Of a stretch of DNA of 64,000 nt, positions 24,001 through 36,419 are shown piece by piece. The DNA is from Thunnus maccoyii. Taxonomy: Eukaryota > Chordata > Actinopteri > Scombriformes > Scombridae. Positions within the stretch are counted from its first letter, which is position 1; each line of letters begins with the position of its first letter. The stretch spans positions 22,014,725 through 22,078,724 of the forward strand of contig NC_056553.1 in assembly GCF_910596095.1 (NCBI RefSeq), read 5' to 3'. The notes below the pieces were generated by a model that had not been told where the DNA came from, did not search any database, and worked only from the letters and a program-made list of their open reading frames with translations. Both the position numbers and the translations under genes were made by a program.

Positions 24001-27000
24001 TTTCATAGGAGGGAGGTCTAGGGGGTCGGGTGAAGCGGGGCTTTGGTGTCATTAGGAGTTGGTTGGCGCTGGCTGGCCTGCCATTCTCCGGCCAGCGGGG
24101 TGCCCTGTAAAGGTTGTGGTGTGACAGTGGGTGGCCATTGACCCGCCTATACAGTTCCTGACCAGATGAGGCTATGTCCACATATTGCAGGCTCTCAGGC
24201 TGCAGCATCCTGGGCAGGGACTGGGATTTGGCTTTGGTCCTGGGGTGGACTACCATGCCCTCTGGTGTCCTGGCATGGAGCCGCTGCTGCTCCTGTGCCC
24301 AACGCTCACCCTCACTCTGTGAAAGCTGGCGGCTAAAGCTCACAGCTGGTCGCCACTCATCTGTCCCCAGGCTCTGGCACTTTCTTTCAGTTGCCATCCT
24401 CCACTGATGGAGAGCTGCCTCCCTCTCTCTCGAGCGGGCATGAGCCTGAGCCTGTGCCTGGACCTGGGCCTGAGCCTGAGAATGGGCCTGCGCCTGGGCT
24501 GCCCAGCGCTGCCTCTCCTGGGCTGCCCTCTGACGCTCCTCTGCAGGCACCTCTTGGCCTCTTGCTTGTTGAGGCCCCTCTGGCCTGTTGTAACCCCCCT
24601 GCGCTGCTCCATGGGGCTCTCTGAGGTCGGCATAGTCCAGCAGCACAGTGAAGTCCTGGCCTCTCCTTCTCCAGTAGGACACGTCCTTGGACTGCGACTG
24701 TGGACCTCTGCTGCCATCACAGAACCTTAGAGGAAACATACACAAGTAAAGGTGTCAGTATGCTTCAACAAAGTGTTTGTTAGATGGTCAAACAGTGTTT
24801 GAAGCCCAATACCCTCACAGCTTTCAGAAGTCATTGTGGTTTCTCCAAAACCAACAATCTGACAAGCACAGCCACTTTACACAGCATTTGGCCAGGTGTG
24901 ATAAACTACACATACTGAAAGATCCAAGCACTTTGAAATATCAAAGCAATCACATAATCAAAACACTGACAAACAGCTGTTCAGGACCATTAAATGTCAA
25001 CAAACAGGTAATATTGAAAGGAAAAGAGGCCAAATAAGTCTACAATGTGGACTGAATTCATATCCCACTAGATGGAGACAGATGACCATGAGTAGCAGTG
25101 CAGTGTCTGGTCATTGTGATTTTCTATGGGGTATAATGAACACATTATACAATGACACACTGTGGCTGTTAGTCCCGGATGTCCTCCAAGACAGATCAAC
25201 AATTTAGAGGACGTTTCATCGACAATCTCTCTACTGGACTGTTCCTCAGCTCCTAATGTGAGAAAATGAGAAGCATCTCACTACACCAGTGTAAGCAAAG
25301 CTCCTATTATATCCCTGAGAGAGTGTTTGATGGCAGACCTGATGGGCTACAACAAGGCGCAGTGGTCTCTCGATGGAGCCAGATTCAGGCTATTTGTGGA
25401 GTGACTAACTGACAACGTAAACAAGACCGTGCACATGTGTACAGCCCCTTGAGGCTGAGGCCACTGAGCGTCCTTGACATTTCCATCCATGATCATCACT
25501 GGCCAGAGATGTTTGCTGGGGGAAAGGAGGGGGGGCAGCCATGCCAATCTACTAAATTTGAGGGCATCTCATGTAAGATGAGTTACCATCATTAGTCTAA
25601 TTGGGTCTAAGTAGCACTGCCTAATGGGAGTGCCAAGATAGGCCTGTTCCTTATCTAAACTAAAGCTGCCAGGCAAAACGGATTTGGATGAGGGTAAAAA
25701 AAGAAGGATGAACAAACAACAGACAGAAATCACAGAACATATGTCTTAGCTATTGCCACATTCCCAATAGAATGCTCTGATAGCACTGGCAGAGCAGTGA
25801 CATGAATATGCGGATTACTCGTCTCAAAAAATAAAACCAGAAATTGAAAAAAAACTAACACACCCACTGACTTTATTCAAGGTCATTTGACTATTTTCAG
25901 ATGCTCTGTCACTGGCTGGTGGCAAAAAGGGATTAGGGAAAAAAAGAAAGTCAGCCACACAAAATGTAAGGAAAAAGGAAAAAAAAAAAATCTGACAAGC
26001 CTGTCTAATTGTGTGGACATGGGAACAGCTGTATTGACTTTGTCTCAGTTACAGCACACTAACCCCCAGAACTGGTGCAAATAGGCAAACTAAACAACAC
26101 TGTTTTCAGGAAAAAACAGATTGGCTGCAGCCAGGCGATATCTGTGCAACTATCAAACGTTCCAACAGCCCTTACCCGAGAGGGTTTCAATTGCATAACT
26201 CCAGACTAAGCTAAATATAGCCTTTCCTCCATATACATATTCAAATGAACCCTATATAAAGCCTGTATTATTGATGGGGTATGCATTATATATTAAGGTA
26301 TGATGCTTGTGAAACAGTGGAAGATGGCTGGGCATATGTTTGAGGGTAGAATCTGGAAGGGGATATTCTGACAAACCTGGCAACCTGTGTGTGTAAGACT
26401 GGGAATGCTTAAATGGGGGACATAGGTTTGCCCAAAAGCTGTTTTGATTACAACTCCAAGGTCCCGTGTGGCAGATTAAGACTCCAGCACACATTATCCC
26501 TCCTCCCATGCCCAAGACTTGATTGGGAAGAGGAGGAAAGAGGGGAATGGAGATGAAATGAAAGGAAGGGACACACAAGGGGAAAGACGGAAGCAAGAGA
26601 GAGACAGCAGGAGGGACTGAGAGACAGAGTGAGGCAGTTCTATCCTAAATGTGATGCAAAATCCCCACGCAAAACTCCTTGATTAGCTATTAAATTTCAT
26701 GAATCTGTTCCATCAAGGCGCCGTAGTAATGAATGATTGTGTCATCATTCAATAAAGGATGATGTCAACCTGATCAGGGTGGTTGATGGCATGCAAAATG
26801 GTCAGTCAGACAGGAACACATCCCTACTCTCAAGGTACAGCACAGACTACATCTTACCCACTGTCTGAGGTCAGCGACTCTCCCAAGGAGTGGGTGTCAA
26901 TCTGGTTCCGGCTCTCACCCTCCCGCCTGGACTGGCTCCTGTCCCTGGGTTCATTGTTGTTGCTGGGACAGCTGCTGGCGTACACTTGGGGCTGTCTGGT

Positions 27001-27234
27001 TCCACCACTGTTCCCATAGGGTGCACCGGACCCTCTTTCATAGCCATTCACTGTCCTGGGGCCAGGCCTGTTCTCCAAGATTTCATGATGTTTGCTGTAG
27101 GACGGTGGTGAGGACGAGGAAGCCTGGTGGGACGAGGATGCGGGGGCTGGGGTAGGGGTAGGGGTGGAGGAGGAGGTGGTATGCTTGGGCAGCTTGTATC
27201 CATGAGAGATGAGGAGGTCCTCCACGCTGTACAT
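18009..27234 (-). CDS. jcad: Junctional cadherin 5 associated protein (JCAD/KIAA1462)
   Basis: Four coding exons, 27234-26858, 24725-23772, 22960-19350 and 18043-18009, join with consistent phases and GT-AG introns to 1658 codons plus TAA. Family marks in order: MYSVEDLLISHGYKL at 1-15; SDSGFCDGS across the first junction; a Gln/Ala-rich run at ~201-222; KSQSLPRMLQPESL at 292-305; PRFTRPPRPPSY at ~355-366; PGYIPPPSY at ~415-423; VQYIPFDDPRIRHI at ~500-513; RRPCDAIGELESINKEM near 905; SIEQRAARILGIA near 1235; and the terminal DSYDPSRVERV. JCAD is a largely disordered endothelial cell-cell junction protein linked to VE-cadherin contacts, Hippo signalling and, in humans, coronary disease risk. 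At 1658 residues it is longer than the ~1360-residue human protein, partly because of a Glu-rich acidic stretch at ~1430-1572. The ATG at 27234 has a good context (ACCATG), and no earlier in-frame ATG exists in the exon. Confidence 0.95.
18136..19200. mobile_element. Older fish MITE copy, split by a younger insertion
   Basis: The left part (18136-18270, with ATCAACATTTTGGGAAATAC) and the right part (from 18668, with GAGCTAGCCTGGCTCGATC, then TTTATGCTAATGTTCGGCTAATCAAG and CTTCATACTTAACACACAGACATG) follow the same order as the element at 38907-39426. The copy is diverged and its far inverted end appears lost. A second element sits in the middle. Confidence 0.6.
18267..18669. mobile_element. 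TTAA-flanked MITE, copy 1
   Basis: About 400 bp bounded by TTAA on each side. The ends are inverted over ~34 bases: left AGGTGCAGTTTGTAGAATTT, right (reversed) AGGACCAGTGTGTAGGATTT, both running on into a match with GCATCTAG. The interior includes GGAGGCCGCCATGTTGCACC and TTGCAATCTGCAACCTCA. A second copy lies at 47944-48336. No protein is encoded. TTAA duplication suggests piggyBac-type mobilisation; the ends could instead belong to another superfamily. Confidence 0.75.
19350..22960 (-). CDS. jcad: jcad coding exon 3 (large)
   Basis: A 3611-nt exon coding residues ~444-1647. Acceptor TTCTACTCCTAG|GTACAG and donor GTCTCAG|GTGAGT. It holds VQYIPFDDPRIRHI, the conserved Glu/Ser/Lys helix-like patch near 905, and the acidic region. 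One very large exon in this position matches my memory of the mammalian gene. Plus-strand open frames across it are compositional shadows. Confidence 0.95.
22961..23771 (-). other. jcad: jcad intron between coding exons 2 and 3
   Basis: An 811-bp GT-AG intron, AT-rich; no repeat or hidden exon recognised. Confidence 0.85.
23772..24725 (-). CDS. jcad: jcad coding exon 2
   Basis: A 954-nt exon, residues ~126-444, acceptor CCTCTAAG|GTTCTG and donor CTACAG|GTAAAT. It carries the Gln/Ala run (AQAQAHSQAQAQVQAQAQAH) and the Pro-rich PPPSY/RPPSY motifs. The pyrimidine tract before the acceptor is weak, but the phase and the conserved SGFC junction fix it. Confidence 0.93.
24726..26857 (-). other. 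jcad: jcad intron between coding exons 1 and 2
   Basis: A 2132-bp GT-AG intron. No transposon ends or extra exon found. The stretch 25180-25600 is repeat-free and fairly balanced in composition, and could hold regulatory sequence. Confidence 0.8.
26858..27234 (-). CDS. jcad: jcad coding exon 1
   Basis: The ATG at 27234-27232 in context GCGACCATGT starts the hallmark MYSVEDLLISHGYKL. 377 coding nt end at donor AGTGG|GTAAGA with two bases of a Gly codon. The Ser/Thr/Pro-rich middle is low in complexity. The frame remains open upstream only via non-ATG codons. Confidence 0.95.
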
Positions 27235-27392
27235 GGTCGCATTTGTTAATGCTGGTGTGTTTTCTTTTTTTCCTCTCTCTGCTTTTTTTTCTTTTTTGAG
27301 AGAGGAAGGTAGGTCGGTTGTCAAGGCGTCTCTGCTTCTTCCCTACGTGCAGCGGCAGGATCACCGGCACAGCTGCGCAGCTGAGGCCATCA
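27235..27392 (-). promoter_or_regulatory. jcad: jcad 5' UTR part of coding exon 1, with a uORF
   Basis: An acceptor TCTGTTTTTCCCAG (AG at 27394-27393) precedes this stretch, so at least one non-coding exon lies upstream. Directly after it an upstream ATG at 27390 opens a 9-codon frame (MASAAQLCR) ending TGA at 27361, before the main start. This could lower translation of the main frame. Confidence 0.7.
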
Positions 27393-28139
27393 CTGGGAAA
27401 AACAGAGAGAGGGGAACGACATGAAGAGACAAGAAGAGAGACAGAGAAAAGAAGGTGACGGTAAAACCATTATCCCTGCTACCCGTGTCCAGATTTTGTC
27501 AAGGGTCCCAACACATATGGACAGTTGAGAGCTTGGAACAAAAAAGAGAACCCCCGAACCCAAATTCTGAGCCGCCACGACAAAACCGAGATCACCCGCC
27601 TTCCCAGCAGCCTTTCCCTCCCTCCTCTCTTCTCCAGTCCTCATAGCAACAACCCTCTTTCCATCTCACTCAGAAAGCGCCGATACCAAACCCGTCCACG
27701 TACAGAACTGTGGAAGACGGGGAGGTAAACAAACACCCTCGAAATGAACCCAAAATTACATGATCATCAGTGGTGACTAGAGTTTCTGTGGGCTGCTGGT
27801 TCTGCAGTGAAACCACAAAATGTCACTGTTTACACTGAGCTCCCGGTAGACTTCCATACAGTGGCTGCAAGGTAGCTGTTAGCAGCCAACCAGTGCTCAT
27901 GTTTTGCATCAATGAGGCAACAGGGGGATTGTATTTCTCTCTGCTCACCTCCTCATCCTCTCTCGCTACATCTTTTTCATCTCAGAAGTATTTTCTGGTT
28001 ATAGTCTGAAAGGACGACATTTTTCAGCCATGTGTCCTAAAAAATCTCTGTGCTGGATTAGGGTTTGTGTTTTCCAAAACTACTAAGTTCATTTCTGAAT
28101 CTTCCAGAAATGTATATGACTGAAATCAATATAGAAAGT

Positions 28140-28880
28140 TAGTGTTGCACGGTATACTGATACTAGAAAGGTACTGCAATACCATGCTATTAAAAACAGT
28201 ACTATACCCCATTTTATTAGTACCAGTACTGTAAGAATGTACATGTACATTTTTGTCAATAGTTATTTCTATTATTAGAAAATGTGCTCAGTATAGTGCA
28301 GACCTCCACCAAGAGGGTATATTAAGTCATTTGTGTTCAGTCTACTTTAGTGCACTACTGTAGTGTGCAGGCTAATAATCCTGGGTTTGAGCTTTATCAT
28401 CATTCCAGACTTTCAGTTAATGTCATTTATGTTTATTATTTTTATACCCAATAAAATCATAGTTAACGCGTAACCTGTGTTTTCTACTACGAGCGCTGAG
28501 CTCGTAATAGAAAATAGGGTTATGTAATTTCGACATGGCTCCGCGTAGAATCCAAAGGAAATCTGTTGAGCTATCAGAGCACCCGTTATTTTCATTTCAT
28601 TTCAATTCTTATTTCCCAGACGAAGCTACAACATCATCTCAGACTGGACGCGTGGAAACAACATCTCTCTCTCTCTCTCCCTCTTTGAGATGGTGAGAGA
28701 GAGAGAGAATTAATAAAAAAAACAAAGAATTTTAAGTCTCATGTTCTGTCGTTTAATATATTATTCAATTACTTTTCCTGATGTTTTAGGTTTTTGCCGT
28801 GGGATCATATCAGTATTGGCATCGAGATATTTAGGCAGGTATCATATCAAAATCATAATTTTGGTATCATGACAACACTA
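28140..28880. mobile_element. hAT-like MITE
   Basis: Ends are inverted: left TAGTGTTGCACG, right (reversed) TAGTGTTGTCATG. The flanks TAGAAAGT and TAGAAGGC are similar over 8 bases, the target-duplication length of hAT transposons. The 741-bp interior is non-coding and contains a (CT)n/(GA)n hairpin at 28664-28710. The superfamily call is inference from the 8-bp duplication. Confidence 0.6.
28664..28710. repeat. (CT)n-(GA)n inverted microsatellite
   Basis: A run of CT dinucleotides is followed after a short spacer by a run of GA, so the two arms can fold into a hairpin. Confidence 0.85.
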
Positions 28881-28969
28881 TAGAAGGCACAGTATCAGAA
28901 ATGAAAGGCATTGATATGATTCAACATGCTCCACATCTTCTTTATGGTGTGTGTGTGAGCTGAAATTAT

Positions 28970-29240
28970 AGGAGACTAATTGAGTAGTCCATCAAAAGAA
29001 AATTAATCTATTTCAGTTATTTTGATAATCAATTTATTGATTAAGCATTTTTAAGCAAAAAGGCCAAACATTTAGTGTCTCCAGCCTCTTAATTTTGGTG
29101 GTTTTCTTACTCCTAATAATAGTAAATTTAATATATTTGGCTTTTAGACTTCTGGTAAACGAGTAATGTGAAATCATTAACTTGGGCTCTGGGAAACTGT
29201 GATAGATTGTCAGTATTTTATTATATTTATTTCAGATTTT
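28970..29240. repeat. Dispersed AATCAATTTATTGATTAA-type repeat, fragment
   Basis: Contains TTTTGATAATCAATTTATTGATTAAGCATTTTTAAGCAAAAAGGCCAAACATT, in the same order as the element near 41965-42265. A known style of fish DNA-transposon relic with GGGCTGCAACTAA ends; here the end itself is eroded. Confidence 0.5.
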
Positions 29241-32200
29241 ATGAAGGAAATAATAATTGATAAGATTTTTAAGTGTTTATACCAAGCTTGAAGTAGTTGT
29301 TAATAGTAGTTCATAGTTGTCAAGGAATGCAATAAAAACTAAGTAAGGGACATTTCAATAAAAATGGGTAAACCCTAATGATCTACATAGCTGTAATGGG
29401 AAAATAACATTTGCTTTCTGTCCAAAACAACTATGAGTATTTGTATCAAGGAATGATGAGGAATTGAATTGATGATACCTAGGGTGCATCTGGTTATGAT
29501 GTAATGCCCTTGATGAAGTCATGCTTGCTGCCTTGTCAACAGGACAGATGCTGCTGCAGCCCACTCATTCAATACTCTCCAGTGGAACAGACTGCCAACA
29601 ACCTGGCTGTCCTTAATAAGAAATGGCATTCAGGAGCAGCAGCGTGAGACTCATTGCCAGAATCAAATGCTGTTCAGACAGTTTAAAAGCCAATCACACT
29701 ATGATTGTTTAATGGTAGAGCCAAATTGGAGGCTGATGCAGCCTCACTGAAATGTATTCAGCTGCAAACAGATTAGCATTTGTTTTGCCTCTTAGCATTT
29801 GTTTAGCCATGGTAGCCCCGTAGAGATGAAAAAATCCATCTATAAAAGGAGTCCTCCTGACTCAGAGGGTAGCATCACTACCCTCTATATATCCTCCTGC
29901 TCCCTCCCTCCCCCTTGTACCTGAACCCTAGGATAGCCTACTAGGTGATTAACAGGATCCAAGACCGTGAAATGCCGCTCTCTTTGTATGTCTGGCTCTC
30001 TAATACGATTATCTTTTTCATTTAAAACCTTAAACCTGTTAGTTTTGGAGGATTGACTCTTGGCGCTTACCCAGTTAATACTTTTGTTGAGTTTAACTCT
30101 TTCCATTTGCCTTTTGAGTAATCTCCTCGAGGAGAGGCTAGATCTGAGTTTGCTCGGGAGGTTCTTGTGAACAATGTCAGTTGAAAACAATTGCTTCATT
30201 TGCGTCCAGAAGAGCATGAGACATACATAATTTTTAAGTGACTGTTATTTCACGAACTTTAGTTGAACTTGTGCTGGGCAACAGGCCAGTTGCTATGTTC
30301 AATAAATCACACAATATCTTGGAGATTTAGGCCAGCAAAATGAATATAAAATGGTAATATTTGTGGTTATTTGTCATTACAGACTATTCACCCAAACTAA
30401 GGTGATGAACAAGAATTTGTCCCTAAACTTAAAGCTTTTTCTTCTATACTTGACATTAGAAACCAACACCAAGTCTAACAAAGGTCCGACAGCGTAAGAG
30501 CAGCACACGTCAGCCTTTGAGATCAGAGACAGATTGGTATCAGCACCCTTTCCTTCCTGTAGATGAAGCCTATTCTTCCAAAAAGACCCAGGCTTACTAA
30601 AGTTAGCCTTAGGTCAAGAGCTATGTAAATTAATGTGATAATTCACCTTTGTTATAATATTTTGATATCAACCTGTCTTCACTGAACATACATATGCTAT
30701 CTAATCTGTCTAAATCCTTAATCTGAGGCAATTGCTCTTGGTGTCATCACTAATGAGGATTATCGCCATCATCAGTAAAAGTGAGGATTTCCTCCTGTAA
30801 AGTGACCTGCCCTCATATAGTCCCCCAACCCCACCCCAATTCCTTCTTTCCCATGACAAGCTCCGTTTAAATACTGCTAATGCCGTTACGCAATGGAATT
30901 ACCCATTTTATATCAAATAAAACCTCGGATTCAAGCAATGCTATGCAACAATGGTCGGCTTTCATCCCCGAAAACACAACAACATTGTATTTCGCTACAA
31001 TGCCTTCTTGTGTGAAAAAGACTGGCATTACGGGCTCTTGAATTTGGCAACTGTGGAAAAAAGTGCAGATCTGCTGTATTTTTAATGACACAGCTCACTC
31101 AAAGAGAGAAATTAATGATATGGTTTATGGATAACATATGCTGCTAAGTAAGCTAAAAATAAATAGAACCACATGAGGGCTGGCATTTCCCTACCGACGA
31201 CCCTCACACCAGCCTCATTTTCTCTCATTAGCCACTGTAAACTACTACTATAACTTCATTTACATATACTACACAGTGAAAGATGTGAGAAAGCCGCTTT
31301 TGAGGTCAAGTGAACTTCCATCAAGGCCACGGTTTGTTTATTAAAAACAGATACAAGCATTTTTAGCTGTGTGAGGGGGGCCTGTGCCTTTACTGGTGGC
31401 TACACCAGCGGCAGGCTGCAGGGGCATGACGGCCTGCAGGTTGACAGTTTGGTGTCAGCTCCTTATTCATGGCCCATCTGAGATGAGGCCATGGTGGAGA
31501 GGTGGGGAGGAAGGGAAGCAGAGGGACAGCATGGGTGGCAGACAATGCAGGACAGAGACCTAGATCAGGCCTCAGGGAGGACAGAACTGCAGTGTTAGAG
31601 GGTGTTAGTAAATGGTCCAGATTGCATGGGTTACAGGCCTAACATGGATAATTCAGACTACGTAAATGAACTTTAGTCTATGAAAGGAGACATAAAAAGT
31701 AAGACTTTCTGCATTGTGGTCAAAACAAATTGAGTAACAGTGATTTTTGTTGTCCTGAAGGAGACACAGATGTGTTAAAATAGCACATCCCTCTGAAAAA
31801 TTAAAAACTACAAACAAAAACAAATCTGGATTTGACCAGCTCCAGTATAAAGGCACCACAACAAAAGAAATCTCATACGCCAGTGCCTGGAACCAAAAAG
31901 AGGATAAGCCCGCTTCCTAAAATATTCCACAAGAGCCGCACCTCTCCACCACATTGTTCCCAGTCTCCTTGGATCTACAACAACTGACCCGGGTGGGTGT
32001 GTACTTGGCTAGTCTCTGGCCTGCATCTGTTAGGACTGTGCACGCACAGGGGCTTCTCAGGGATGACAGCCCATCACATTCAGCAAACAGCAACGGTCCG
32101 CGGATTGTTTATCTATGTGACATCACTGTGTCCAGCGGAGAGGCCGTCTCTTCCTGAGGAAGTGCGTCGCTGTGGGGACAGCGGAGAGCCGACGGTGTCG

Positions 32201-35200
32201 CAAATGTTTCCAATCAGCCTCTCTGTGGGCTCCTGTTTGACCCGGGGAAACAAGTTGGAGGCCTGTGTTTGGCTGAGGCCGGAGGAATAAACAGCCAAGC
32301 AAACCTCGGGCCATATTTTACCCACACTGACCTCTAGAAAGCACAATGTTCTTGACTTCAGGTAGACAGTAACTCAGCAACATAAAGTGAGGGCATATTA
32401 TCTGGGGAGCTATTATCTGCCCTTTGGACACTCACTATACATCAGAAAAACCCCACTGGACTCACGAGCCATGCAACTATAGTTCAGGCCAATTATGACC
32501 TCTTGCAACAATGAAAAATGAGGACTGAAAGTCTCTGGAACAGGTTTGTAAACTAAAAAAAACATCTGTTTAAATGTTGAGTAATAACAACATTTCCCTG
32601 TCCATTACAAAACAGAGCTCATCACCACATTGCAACCCATGTGCTTTTTCTAACATCCACGCCCTCCTGGTAGAGAGAGTAGCAACAGGCAGGGCCTGTG
32701 CATTGTAAGTCAATTACCTCATGCAGAAAGGTTTAGCCAAAAAAAACACCCACTTACATTATTTTGTTGAGCATATTCCATGGCAACAGTTGTTTTGCTT
32801 TTGTGAATGGCAGCTCACAGACAATAGCATGTGGGCTGCTAAGATATTCCCACTGCATTGCTTCAGTCTTAAACTTATTACAGTCAGACTCCACTGGCAG
32901 CGAAATCAAAGGCAGGATGGGGTGGAGGGGAGGTTGTTTTTATTCCACTATATTCCAACACATCACAGTCTGCAACATTATGGTCTGGTCCTGATTCATT
33001 TCAGACTATCAAAAAGTAGTCCAGCCAAACATTTGTCCTCCAAGTTTAATGCAGTATCAGTATTTCTTTCCAAAGTAAATTTTCAACAACTGGCTTCCGC
33101 ACAAGAACTGTATAGCAAATAGCTCATTAATGCACAGGGCAAAGCTGTGCAGCAACCAATAACACTGATGATGTGAGGGTAATTATATCAATGGACTCAT
33201 TTTCCATTGTATAGTCGGCTTAGCTCAGTTCAGCGATTTGACGTCATGAGATTTTCTTCAACTGAATGCATCCGATACATACTGTATATGTGGGGGAATA
33301 TTCAGGGCTGAGCATTTGCTCCAGAACACAACAGCTCGTGCCAGCATTTGAAAATGATCACTGAGTATGAGTAAAAAAAAAAAAAAAAATCATAAAGGCA
33401 AGGTTATTAGGCATGCTAATCTACTGAGGCACTGTTCTGCAACACAGTAGGCTTCACCTGCACTGAGCTATTCCCAACCCATACTGTTTCTGAGCCTGCC
33501 AAACTAGCTTCATGGTAATTAGTGTCTGTCAAGGTCCGGGGCTTGCTAGAAATGACAGTGGCATGGTTTATCAGCCAGAAACACAGTGATCAAAGGGTTA
33601 GCACGCTCTGGCTTTCTGCTAATCAGATGTGGACTCTGCATGCGTCTTGCTCAATATTATAGAAGGAAAGGTGATACACAAACAGACAGTTAAGCTTGAT
33701 ATATCCAACATTAACAAACTGTTTCACCAGGACAAAATCCAAGAGACAACGCCACACCAAGAAAGCACAAGCGCATCAAGAGCACAACAGCAAAAGCAGA
33801 GTTGTGTTAACAGATGACTGTGAAGTAGATTACAGGTGGGATGAAAAAGCTCCCCCACACAACGTAGTTAAAGTGTCATGATTGACGGCCTGATGAATGT
33901 GGAAAACTGCTATGTAAACATGTGGAAATGAATGGTCAGGGTTACCTCAAGGGCTTAATCGCTGCATTGGCATAAAACTGACACACAGGAATCACAAAGC
34001 AGGCAGCTCAACCATCTGCCAAACATATGGACATCCATCGGCCAGCAGCCAGTCAGGATTGAAGAATATACACACCAACCGTTCATTCCATTTCATGCCA
34101 CAGCCTTCTCGCTCTGAGAGGCAGGCACATTGGCAGATGTCAGTAGCTTTCACACGTTTCTGGCTGGCTTCATCCACCAGCCTCCTCCTGCCTGCCTGCC
34201 TGCGTCACCTCTGCTCTGACATCACATGTGACATCAGGCAGGTCCTCCGAGGGGATCCCTGTAGCCGGGCAAACATCAGATGACTTTCAACGGCTTCGGC
34301 TACAGCTAGCCAATGGCGGAAAAACTCATTTTCTTGATGCACTTGGCCTAGAAATAATGCTGAAGACAGACAGAGAATGTATAGAGAGAGGAGGACTGTC
34401 TGTCAAAGCTGCTAAAACAACCAAAGCATACACATAATGAGTGGAAAGGGAAGGTTTAGCCCTGAGATGCCAGACTGCCTGAAAAACCAGGAAGTTAGCC
34501 CACCTCTGACTTATCGCTCGCAGTTTGGACCTCTCCTGAAAGTTGAACTGGTGTGACTCATTTTGTAGCCGTGGAGGGCCCCTCCAGATTCGCTGACCAA
34601 CCCTTTCCTCCACTGCTGGAAGGAATTAATGAGCTGCTTCCCTTCTTAATACGCTCCCCGTCCCACCACACCTCACCCCCCCTCAGGGCATCTAGCAGGG
34701 CCTTGTGTTCACACACACCACCCCAGTCTCAGGGATGTGTGAAAGACCTACCACATAACACACACGCACCCACACACACCTAAGATTCTTCTTGCCCTTT
34801 TCTGTGAAACTGCATGTTAGCTGGTGCTGGTCTGGTTTATATTTTGCAGTATTTTGGCTTTTTAATCTGCCAGCTGCTTTTGTCTACAAATCTTACATTC
34901 TCTGTCTAGAAAGTCTCTTTACTGACATTTACTAACAGCTTTCAATGTGCGCTCACTGAGCTATGAAAGATCTTTGCAAGAATAACAGATCACTCCTGGG
35001 CAATACCATAAATACTATAAATAACACTACCTAAAATAATCAGACCCGAGGCCACGACAGACCAACCAAAATAATAAAGTTCAAATCTGCCAGGATGAAA
35101 TAGGATAACTACACCTGAACTTGAGATGACTGTACTCCGTTTGTTTTCTCCAGACATATTATAATAACTAAGTAATAAAAAATGCTTGAACTTGATCAGG

Positions 35201-36419
35201 TCAGGTGAAATCTTGCCTATGACAGTCTGGCCTCTAGAGGTCCCTAAGTGACAGTGACAATTCATGTGCAAGACCCTCTCAAATTAAAGCCATTAAGCAG
35301 TCGCAAACACTGTGACATAATTTAGGTTAAGGTATGAGTAAAGAGCAGAGAGGAGACGAGTGTTTTGTCCATCGAGCCTCGTAGGCTATTAAATATAACT
35401 ACGCCTTAAAAAAACCCTTTAAGTTCAACACTCAGTATTGCAACGTTAAACATAAGCGCGTTATTTTTACCTGTTTTAGCAAACTGACAGCAGGACAGCT
35501 GCTCTGACAGTGTATTCATGCAAGGTCAGCTGTAAGGCAGTGCGTGCAGTAGGCTGCACTGGGGGGGGGAGAAGAGAGGTCAAGCAGCAGCCATCATCAT
35601 GCAAACATGCTGCAGGTGTGACAAAGTGACAACATGCAAACATCAAAGCAGCCTAAACTTGGCAGACCATTTGCCAAGAGCAATTCACAGCTCGCTTCCA
35701 TCGCCGTTTGGTGTTCTCAAGCATCCCACCACAACCCGAGAGCTACACATTCCTGCACCCGTGTGTTGCCATCATGTCGTTATAAAATTGATTGACAGGC
35801 TTGGCAAGATGCTCGACTCGCTGGTTCTGATGCAGATCGCTGCCGTAGCAGACTAGCCTAGCCCAGATGCGCGCAATTCACTGTGGCACGAAGAAAGCAC
35901 ACCGAATTCCCTTAAACATCTGTCTATTTTAGAGCTTGATTACAGCATGGATAGGTGTTGTCTGTTTGAACAAGACTAAAGACCTTGTAGGAATCATCTA
36001 GAGGTCCTTGGTTAGATTCGGCATATGAATGACCCACCATACAGTCCCATATTTCAATGACAGCTCAGTTTTGAAGGCTCACTGCTTACTGTCGCCCACC
36101 GCGGTACTGTGGTTGAAACACCACTGTGGAAATATAAGGCAACAATTCTACAAGTTATAATTGCATATAACTATTGGAGTAACATTAAATGCCTACCGAA
36201 CAGAAGTCATGGTCCAAGTATTTCGTCTAGGTCTTAAATTGCTGTTCTACTCGGTATGAACATTTGCTCGTAAGCTAGGACATATAAAACTGCGTAATTT
36301 GGATGGAGTTTGGCCTCTCTTCCACAGCAGAGACAATTGCACGTAAAGACGCTAGCGCTAGCCTGGCTAATCTTTAACCTTCAGCTGATAGAAGCGCGTC
36401 CACAGATAGTGGCAGTCGT

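Noticed and set aside
24174..24730. Plus-strand frames rich in Leu/Pro/Gly opposite jcad exon 2
   Set aside because: Shadow of the Gln/Ala-rich coding stretch on the minus strand.
27235..27324. N-terminal extension of JCAD beginning TTDLPSSLKK
   Set aside because: It would start at TTG; the first true ATG is the family start MYSVEDLL at 27234.
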